Assembly (NCBI RefSeq): GCF_964204645.1
Contig: NC_134034.1
Coordinates: 868,001 to 932,000 of the forward strand
Direction: 5' to 3'
Length of the DNA stretch: 64,000 nt
Origin: Tubulanus polymorphus
Lineage: Eukaryota > Nemertea > Palaeonemertea > Tubulaniformes > Tubulanidae
The translations under genes were made by a program, and so were the position numbers. Position 1 is the first letter of the stretch; each line of letters opens with the position of its first letter. Below the pieces are notes generated by a model. It was not told the DNA's origin and did no database searches. It saw only the letters and a program-made list of their open reading frames with translations. Shown in pieces: positions 11,701-20,200 of this stretch.

Positions 11701-14700
11701 GACCAGTCTAGCACCAACTTAGTTCTATAGCCAATCTAACAACTTAAGACCTGTCCTAAGATTTAAGACCATTTTTGGACTTAAGTCACGACTGTGTAAC
11801 TGGCCCCTGGTCTTAAGTACGAGACATGGCAGTCTGCAATCGAACCCAGCAGAATTCGTTTACCTTCGGATGATCAATCAATGTTTTTATGACGTAATGG
11901 GGTGGTGACCGGAAGCCGTACTCGTCGAATTTCAGTGGCAGATCGTGAGATCTTCGAGTCAAGTTACATTTGGAATTCGACATTCTATCGTGCGACAAAC
12001 TTCCCTGCATAGAAAAAAGAATCAACTCATCGTAAATAGGCTTCTTGCTGGTAGTCGGCTTTTCAAGCGAGGGTTCCCCTTTTCAATTAAACATTAAATG
12101 CCTTTTTATCTAAAAATCGACCCCTTGTTACTGAAGTAAACACTTGTGGTGTAGGTGTTTTAAGGGGCACACGCGTAAGCACACCTGCGGTGTAGGTATT
12201 TTTAGGGACACATGCGTGTGCACACCCGTGGTGTAGCTGTTTTAGGAGCACGAGTGTGCGCACACCTGTGCTGTAGATGTTTTTAGGGACACATGCGTGT
12301 GCACACCTGTGGTGTAGTAGGTGTTTTAGAAGGACGATTGTGCGCACACCTGTGCTGTAGATGTTTTTAGGAGCACTAGTGTTCGCACACCTGTGGTGTA
12401 GGTATTTTTAGGGACACATGCGTGTGCACACATATGGTGTAGATGTTTTAGATGGACGAGTGTTCGCACACCTGTGGTGTAGGTATTTTATTCGCACTTA
12501 CCGATCTGAACTCGTTAAAGAATTCGGTGGCGTTCGGTTTTTGTAGTTTTCGCATCGTCAGTCGAAAAGCTAAATTGAACTGGTGCAGATATCGATCCGA
12601 TTCTGTGATACCAGCAGCAGCGCCATCTAACGCCGTCGTCGTTAAAATTCTAACGTTCGCACAACCGGAACAGGAAGAATCACCTCTGCCCCCTGTTGTC
12701 TGTAAGCGGGTTTACGAAATTTGAATTATAAATACAAGATGGCGACTGATGAATTACGATAATACGGGTCAAACTTCACTTTAAGGTTATAGGATAATTA
12801 GTTATCGATGGACTATTCGCCTAGGGGACCTACCGTCATTCCGCAAACCCACATTATATCAGACGTGGAATAGTCATATTGTTCATAGAACTGAAACATT
12901 TTGAAACAGACTCTAAATTCAAAACATTATCAAACAAATATCAAAATTAAACTGTATGTAAAGATATCATAAAATATTCGTGGTTCCAACCCACTTTTTC
13001 GGCTGAATCCCTTGCCAAAAATCGCCAATGAAATACCAACAAATTGATTGAAATATTTCCTTGGAGATTCTGATTAAAATGCCCTCAGACTGCTTCATTA
13101 TTTTCATACATCGGATTTATGCTTCACGCAGTACAGATCTGGGACAGTTCCGCTTCTCATTCTAGTGAACTCATCCCTTTTCAAAATCTAACATCGACAC
13201 TGCTTTTATTTACCATGTTAACTTTCTTCCATCGAGTCGCTGCACTAAACCAGAAAACGACCGCGTTGAATTTGCCGTTTCGGACGATGTAGGTAATTTC
13301 CTGTACGCTGTGTCTACTGCGACCCGGTACATGTACACCGGCTACGTGTACATCTTTGCTTAAAGCGTACTGTAAAACAGTTTCTATCGTCGGGATCGTA
13401 GTTAATCTGGCCGCTACCAGTCCAGCTTCTAGAAAGAAATAATACAATAAATATAGCCGCAAAGCAGCGTTAATGAGCATTCGGAAAATACAATGAATAA
13501 AGCCGCAAAGCGGCGATAACGGGTTTACAGAAAAATACAATAAATATAGCCGCAAAGCAGGGATAACTGGACCTTTTTAAAATACAATAAATATAGCCGC
13601 AAAGCAGCGATAACAGGACCTTTTTAAAATATTATAAATATAGCCGCAAAGCAGCGATAATTTCTATTCAGAAACGAATACCTACTAGTCCAGATTAACA
13701 CCTAGGCCCATTTACCTTCTCCAAATGCCAGTTCAAATAACAGTAATATTTTCCTGGCTCGATGTGTCACCAAATAAGCAGCGATTGCCTCAACAAATGA
13801 ATCGTTATATGTGGGAGACGTGAATAACGTCATACCTGTAAATATATTTACATAAATTTGTATAAATTATTGATCATATTCCTGAATTATTCGAAATCAT
13901 TCAGACTTTGAATACGAAGTGCAGTTCATATCTTGAATTATTGTTTCCCACAACTAACTCTTACTAACTTTTGAGCACATGATCCAAGGGTCAGTTCCTG
14001 GGAGCTCGTTAGAAAGATTTAACTGCTTGACAAATACCGTGATGGCAGTGTGCCTATGGTATTGACCCACTAGTAAACCAAACTTCAACTGGACCCAAAC
14101 TGAACTGACAACTGTAGAACTGCCCCCGGTTTACAGGTGGTTTACCTGGATACGGTTTTGTTGTAAGTCTTTTCTCAGTGTTGATATCATTGACTGGTGT
14201 TATTATGATATACGGAAGATTTACATAATAGGTAGTTGTCAGTTGATGAATACTCGGCACGTAGGTTCCAATAATCAGATCCAATTTATCAGGAAACGAC
14301 TTGAATTGCCTCTCAACTGAAAAAATACACAATCTGACTTCACAACCGACCCAAACTGTTTTAAATGTTGATGTTTTGATGTGTATGGTCAAGAGAGTAA
14401 TTTTTTGAATGTTTCTTTTCATTATTGCGCGTCGTCTGCCAAACTTTGAGTTCGATGATTGATTGGGAATGTTCCATTTTGTAGACATGTAAACATATTG
14501 TTAATCTTGATTTATATAGAATATCATTAGTCGCTGCTTTGCAGCTATATCAATTGTATTTCGCCGAAAACCCGTACCGTAATCGCTGCTTTGCGGCTAT
14601 ATTTTATTTTTTTGGTGTTTTTTCTACGAGCTGGACTTGTGGTGGCCATATTAACCAGAATCACGGCACATGTGAATAATTCTAACATTTCACTCTTTGG

Positions 14701-15210
14701 TAATTTTAACTCCAATATCATGATTATAGGCCTACTCCAAAGACTGCCTGGGTTATGGTGAACGATATCATTTCAAACGAGTTGAAATAGACGTCAGTCT
14801 AAGTCTCACCTTGTTCGGTGACAATCAGTGAATATTCGTCTGGAACTGTGATATTGATAACTTTGATGCGATGACTACACCAGTCTCTTGTGTAGAAGAT
14901 CCCGTCGGAGGCATTCTCAAACGGGTCCGTCAATATTGTCCGGGCCATCTCTGGCAAGCGAGCATACACAGGTTCCGATACTACCGATACCGCACCTAAA
15001 GGTCGTCATTGAGAAATTAAAGTTGACAAAAATAAATCAATTGAAATGAAGATAGAGATTATCAGAGGACGATATAAATAGTGAATAACTTTTACCTATT
15101 GTGAAAGTGGAATTCGGTTGACAAGTTGATGCGGAAAGGTGTACAGCGATACTTAGCACAAGCAGACTGACATACTCGACCAACTGCAGTAACTGTGTTC
15201 CAAGCGACAT
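2721..15210 (-). CDS. Ionotropic glutamate receptor subunit, complete 14-exon CDS
   Basis: Ligand-gated cation channel subunit of the plasma membrane. Coding exons in transcript order: 15210-15096, 14995-14810, 14316-14146, 13835-13716, 13428-13214, 12890-12834, 12699-12502, 12004-11864, 11376-11254, 10690-10460, 9866-9482, 8866-8582, 3839-3683, 2928-2721. All phases agree and the sum is 2592 nt (863 aa). Exon 1 carries a signal peptide (MSLGTQLLQL...LSIAVHL). Exons 2-8 form the amino-terminal domain. Exons 9-11 give ligand-binding S1 (VLALQEYPFMF; QQRLEVIDFTPP with its arginine). Exon 11 has M1 and the pore loop SAWYSYGTILQLGAP, with Gln at the Q/R-site position (genomic CAG). Exon 12 completes M3 with CYTSNMASFLT in place of SYTANLAAF, then S2. 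Exon 14 holds M4 (DFSGVFVMLLIGLPASGVVF) and a short basic tail. It is non-NMDA-like; I do not assign AMPA, kainate or delta type. Confidence 0.95.
2972..3477 (+). repeat. Tetranucleotide-based satellite with a CAGCAGCCTGCTAGCC motif
   Basis: About 500 bp of (CCAA/CCAG)n interrupted about ten times by the near-palindrome CAGCAGCCTGCTAGCC. It lies in the last intron of the glutamate receptor gene, about 45 bp upstream (in transcript sense) of the acceptor of the final exon at 2928. Confidence 0.9.
3985..4150 (-). mobile_element. tRNA-like SINE copy
   Basis: On the minus strand the sequence reads TATGGTCTAGTGGTTAG (A-box type) and then CAGGTTCGAGTCTTGC (B-box type), with a TAGGGTTA tail. It is preceded in sense by a GGTCACCGGTCGACA / CAAACTTACAAAC block. 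The same arrangement recurs at 29265-29400 (minus) and 44811-44985 (plus), so this is a repeat family and not a tRNA gene. It lies in the large glutamate-receptor intron. Confidence 0.75.
4475..4560 (-). mobile_element. Second tRNA-like SINE fragment
   Basis: On the minus strand, TCTGGTTAGGGCGTTTGC (A-box-like) is followed after about 30 bp by GGGTTCTATCCCCGG (degenerate B box). It differs from the copy at 3985-4150. It is intronic in the glutamate receptor gene and close to the 5' side of the nested TRP-like gene. Confidence 0.5.
5776..8026 (+). CDS. TRP-like cation channel with short ankyrin N-terminus, nested gene
   Basis: Two exons, 5776-6425 (donor GTTGGT) and 6823-8026 (acceptor with a long pyrimidine tract, CATCAG), join in phase as ETYVI-S-YKRLALTEI. 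The total is 1854 nt, 617 aa. The N-terminal 215 residues include ankyrin-like units (RRPLHVAIMFASQRLLSALL; NGCNCLHVLVQAA; RPVELAAKG). Six hydrophobic segments follow: LPYLVIWMTFRCLYLILLSV, VYTMTLSVVFLLFDIIELIV, FFLNVTSTFAIVFTFF, VYVPFLFVSFMYVAEFL, ISILLKFLFMSIFVKIVF, then a pore loop near FLLDNGGYNFG and S6 VVYFYFSAVLLINYLIAVMS. The last resembles the TRP S6 end NLLIAMMS. The subfamily is not assigned. An acceptor-like TTTTCAG at 5812-5818 means the first exon may start there. The whole gene sits inside the glutamate receptor intron on the opposite strand. Confidence 0.85.
10735..11185 (+). repeat. 42-bp minisatellite in glutamate receptor intron
   Basis: About ten copies of a 42-bp unit beginning ATGGATAGGAGACCACTTTC, with CCAGTCTAGACGGTACCTTC in the second half. 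The array starts about 50 bp upstream (transcript sense) of the exon-10 acceptor at 10690. Because 42 is divisible by three, long open frames appear on both strands; they are repeat artefacts. Confidence 0.95.
11480..11815. repeat. Dispersed TAAGACCAGTCTAAG-type element
   Basis: Contains both orientations of a family based on TTAAGTTGTTAGATTGGTTA and AACCAATCTAACAACTTAAG, ending near GTGTAACTGGCCCCTGG. The partly palindromic layout suggests a small non-autonomous element. Related copies lie at about 21690-22080, 37440-37760, 55055-55380 and 56740-56800. Confidence 0.7.
12125..12495 (+). repeat. Minisatellite abutting a glutamate receptor splice donor
   Basis: Eight to nine diverged units of about 43 bp with the core GCACACCTGTGGTGTAGGTG followed by TTTTAGGG and a CACATGCGTGTG-like spacer. 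The array ends within about 10 bp of the donor of exon 7 (exon end 12502). Confidence 0.9.
13436..13665 (+). repeat. Tandem and dispersed ATAGCCGCAAAGCAGCGATAA repeat
   Basis: About five tandem copies of a unit of about 55 bp with the core AATATAGCCGCAAAGCAGCG. The array begins less than 10 bp from the acceptor of exon 5 (13428). Single copies occur inverted at about 14525-14545 and 14580-14605, and direct at 36955-36978 in a TMC intron, so the core is a dispersed family. Confidence 0.85.
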
Positions 15211-15551
15211 ACTGTTTTTTTTTATCATATACAAAAAAAGAACAATGAGGAAAACCTTCAAAAATTCCTTTTTTTCAGCGTTCAGCGGGACTCGAATCCA
15301 CCTTTTAATAAGCACTGTGGAGAGTGGTCAAGCGGTTAAAGTCTTGCCCTTGCTATCGAGATGCCATTAAATAGAGCATAATCTGGTCGCAACGAACGCG
15401 AGAATTCCCGAATCGAAATCGAAACCCGACTTAAAGTTTATAGTTGAAATGATCTCGATATTTTAATATTCATACTAAAATAGCTACGTATTAATGATAT
15501 TATAAATAGTTTGTGAAATATCGTTTTTGTGCCACGTATATTAAGCCTTAC

Positions 15552-15620
15552 CTGCTTCGATCTTTTTTATCCAAATTCTATTCCTCGCTCGCATCCAGTT
15601 CACGGAGATCCCGGTAACAC
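15552..15620 (-). other. Possible 5' untranslated exon of the glutamate receptor gene
   Basis: On the minus strand a good donor, GAAGCAG then GTAAGG, ends a stretch at 15552. A matching acceptor (AAAAACAG then TATGTCG) lies directly before the start codon at 15210. No ATG in frame is required. This is an inference from splice-site fit; the 5' limit is unknown. Confidence 0.35.
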
Positions 15621-17215
15621 ATTGATACTAACGTTCATACGTTTAAAAAATCATTATCAATTCGTCGTGTGCGTTTAGTGCTTTTTTATATGTTGCTGTT
15701 GCATAATTTAACAATTCTCGATTCGTTGCCAAATTAGATACTACGTAATCATAAACAAATTGTGCATTTAATCGTTGCATGCATGAATTTATTATGGATA
15801 TAACCATTGATGAAACAAATTGATTCCATGATGATAAAGATAATAGAAAATCTTGCAAATTCAACCTTTCTAATATGTTATAATAGTCATCTTCTTCAGG
15901 CTTTCTAGTTTTGTGTATCTCATAATTTTGTTATCAACACTAGTATTCCTGAAAATGACGATTAGGATTAATATAAAAAATCCGTTATGACGTCACTGCT
16001 CGATAAAAAAAAACATGGCGTTTAACGAATTTCGCAGCTTTAGACAGAACGATATATCCATTGAATTTGAGTTGGATTAAGCAATTTTTTCTCTGGAAAA
16101 TGATGTCAGTGGCCCTAAAAAGGACTTTGACTATAGTCGTAACGTCAAATTAACTACGTGTATTATTAGCTCAATGAAATATATCAGGAATCATATATTA
16201 TCGGGGCTTTTTCACACATCATTACCTTCAATATGATTTACGAAAAAAATGGTGTATCCCCATAAGAATTATGTTTCCGATGCTGGCAGTGTGTGATGTA
16301 TGTGTATGGTACGCGCACGATACGATATTGTTATAGTGAGATAAGCGGTATTGTAATCTGCGCACAATAAAAACATCAGGTACATATTATATCTAATCCG
16401 TAACAATCTGTTGTTAACAAAACGCGCGACCTTATATTCAAATATATGCAAATCATCTACTGGGGTTCAGGGTTTGAACCTGTAGTACTAGTGGTCGCTG
16501 AAACCATTGCTCTTAGACTTAAAGACGAATACCAATACTCGAACCTCACAACAGGCCGGGTCGTCTGATCTGAAAAGTTACCCCCAGAACAGATGAAAAT
16601 CAGTAGGTTATAAAACGATGGCGAACGCTGTACAATAAATAAATACCTTATTTATTTCATAAACAAAAAGCACAATCCAAAAATATACTTCAATTTGTTT
16701 GTATCTAAACAATAAATAACAATAGATTCAAAGCGAATGGATGCTGATACTTGAAGCAGGTACTTGATGCTGGTACTTGATGCTAGTACTTGAAGCAGGT
16801 ACTGTACATCTGTCTATATGGCAGAATACGACTCCCTTTTGAATATCTTTCCACGAACAAATTGAAAACCATCCTAAAATATAAATTCCTTGCGAATAAG
16901 ATTCATTGTCTTCTAGTCAATAACATAGCTGGTAGCAATTTCAGGAAGGGTCATTAAAAGCAGCTATCTTTTCAAATAGTGCCATTGAAAGCAGCTTTCC
17001 TTTCTGGGGGATCATTGAAAGCAGCTTTCCTTTCTGGGGGATCATTGAAAGCAGCTTTCATGCCTAAAAGGGCAATTGAAAGCAATTTTTCTAGTCTACC
17101 AATGTCTTTGGAAGCATCTCTCCTTTCTGGAAGTGTCTATCGAGGCTGCCATTTGTTGCATAGGTCTATATTTTCATGAAACAAAGTCAGAACAGTGATA
17201 CGTGCAGATTGTATT
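15621..17215. other. Intergenic region with short repeats
   Basis: No gene is recognised. It holds a degenerate tetradecamer run (GGTACTTGATGCT-like, 16743-16803) and three to four copies of a unit of about 30 bp with CATTGAAAGCAGCTTTCCTT (16955-17085). AATAAA on the minus strand at 16651-16656 could end the transcript of the next gene. Confidence 0.5.
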
Positions 17216-20200
17216 TCAGTAACGTACGGTTATTAATCCGGGTAAATTCGACCAGAAAATGTAGTTCGGTATCTTGTCCGCTCCTTCGGCTTTCATCACA
17301 AAATGCGTGAATATGAATCCCAGTATGAAGTAAGCGAACAGCAAGCTGAAAAAACTGAACAATAAAACAACAGATTTTAGTTCGTTTGTTTTAATTCACG
17401 TCTTTTGAATTCTAATCTTCAAGATTTATCCGTTTGGATTGTTCGTTTAACCTCACGACGGGACCGCGGTTCGTTTTGAGTGTTGCCCGTGCAAAGTAAG
17501 CAGCCAGCAGGACTCGAACCCGCTTGTCACTCAGCACTGATAGTGAATGCGACAGCATCACGCCTCGCCCCACTGACCGAGGTAGGTCATGATCGTTAAC
17601 AATCAAGTGTGCAAGGTTGATTGGTGGCGATCGATTCGTAATCGTCAAGAGAATCCAGTTTCAGTTCGGGCGTTAGTGCATTGTACGGTGCTGCCACCAC
17701 ATCGAGCATGGACTGGTGCCGGCTGGGGATTTCCCCGAACGGAAGTAAGATGGCGGTGCATATTGAATCTAAACCTGAATATTGAAGTTATTGGTCGTAT
17801 TCGAAAGAGAAATTGTTATTTGATCGGTTCCTTTGTAATTGTGGCATTGATAATCGAGCAAAACTACCATCAATGATTATGTACATCTATAATTGCCATA
17901 TTACTTTACTCACGTGATGCACAGTATGGAACCGACACTGAGACTCGTGACTGGACAAACCTCTGATGACGTCAATTCAAAATTATACGAAAAAGTCTAC
18001 AAAAGATACGTCTAGATGACAGTTCAGTGAATAATCATTTGCATAAGACAACAAGTACGACTCAAGAGTTTAGAGTCCAGCTTGACCAGTCTGGGGCCCT
18101 AAGATAGTCAACTGGACCAGACTGAGGACTGACAATAGTCAAGCGCTGGTATAAGTTGACAAATATGCATCATGGTACTAATGCAGTCTTCAATTACTTT
18201 CCAACGATAAGCGTCGACCATCTTTTAAACATTTGTGGCCCCAGACTGGTCCAGCTGAGCAACTGTCGGCCCGGACTAGTCCAGTTCGGACAGGAACACC
18301 TACCCGTGGATCGGTACCGATGTATTTGAACTGAGGTGTCGTAACGCCCGTGTTACATCTTAATTTCACAACAGTTGATGAAGTTTTGCTGAAAATATGA
18401 ACGATTAACACCGGTGCTTTAGGTGTCAGTCTTAGGCCTACAGTCAATCCCTGACAAACGCGGCGATATTTTGTGATTTAGGATTTTGGTAGCAGAGCCT
18501 ATAGATAGTGGCGTATCGACGGTTATTTTTAACTACATGCAGTTCTAACTAAAATAACAGAATAATTCCATATTTTAGAACTAAAGATGGCATTAGCGGG
18601 GTGTAGTTGAGGTACCTTTTGGATATTAACGGAAAGTAATTTGATATAGTCACAGAATCTCGTATGCTATCGATTGTTATTTTCGGGTGGACAGAATATG
18701 TTTAGCCTAGGATCCACAGGAACTCCGAAATCTGGTCGCACTATGGCAAAGGGTCGTCGTCGTACCACTAAACGTTAGCCAATCGCATCTCCTGGCAGAT
18801 GGAAAAGTTGCATTTAACAAGATAGACGATATAGTTAACCTTAGGAATGCGCCTATATCGAGGGGTTTGACTGTAGAGTGTAAATACTTCAGGACATAGC
18901 ATATCTTAAAACTTACTCCGTAGTAACATACGATACTTTGACGGTTTTATCAGTTGTATCGTACGACCAAACAGTAGGTGACGGTTTACCCAGTGCAATG
19001 AAGCCGCGGGAATTCAAGACGAGGCACGCCTGCGAGTGAGGAAAGACAGAGAATAATTATACAACAATTTAACTACGACAAAAACGCTCACGTTTGAAAA
19101 ACAATTGATCTGACATGGGCGTCCCCAGGATTTTTTTTTGGGTCGTTTCTAGGAATAGAGGGGGTCTGGGGGTCCGACCCCAGAAATATTTTAAAATTTC
19201 GTGCAAGCAGGCGCGTTCTGGTGCAATCTGAGGCCGATAGGTCACCGTTTACTTAGCAAGTATCGATTTTGATTTGCTATGCAGACCATGTGCCGACGTT
19301 CGTCGTTGTATGAAAATTCAAAAAGGGGGTTCGTTCGAACTACCGAACCCCCCTTCCCCTTGTGACGTCCATGTATCAATTAATTCTATTGAATCTGGGG
19401 CACTGGTAGTCCAATTACGTATTATCCACGTGGTGGCAGGGCTGATCAAGGGTTTCCGGGATCCAGTCTATGGAAGTTGCTGCCTTTTTTTTGTCATATT
19501 GAGATCAATAAAACCTCTGCAAGTATGACACTCATCCGGGATCTTCTCTGTTGGAAATATCTTCGGGTGGGTTCCAATCCAAAGGAAAGGGAGGGGTGCA
19601 TGTGACTGCTGCATGATGCGTACTCTCTACGACCAGCGGATTTCAATATTCATTTATTCCACATATTTTACTATTTTATTTGGTATTAATATTTTAGCTT
19701 TAGGTGAACTGGGATGTGTGTGACTGTGTGCGTGTGCCGCAGGGTTTCAGGGTCCGGGGACCTTACGCATTATATTTCCGTCTGGTGCAACGCAGAATAT
19801 CCACCGCGTTGCTACGGAAACGTCTGTTAACAACTAGATACAAGATTACGTTCACTAAGGAATCTATTTTACTTCCGGTTTCGGCGGCATATCTGAATAG
19901 ATTTCGTTCTACTATTCCGCGTAACCAACGAAAATCGAAGTTCAACAACGCGAACATATTCGGAAATTCACAAAGCAAATGCGCCGTTACTATGGTTATA
20001 GTGGTCACCAGCGCCATTGTATCTTTGTTGCTGCTCGTCTGCTGCGAACTCTTCGCCAACAATGAGCGTCGTTTCTTTTGAACGTTTATAACGTTCGTAC
20101 ACAAAACGGCATTACCGATAAATAAAAGTAAGATCGGGGTGACTGTGCCGAAATATACGACTAGTGGTCGGGTATATCTGCCCATAGTGAACGACGGCCA

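Noticed and set aside
14054-14488. 144-aa minus-strand frame as a separate gene
   Set aside because: Its centre is exon 3 of the glutamate receptor (14316-14146); the rest is intron read-through.
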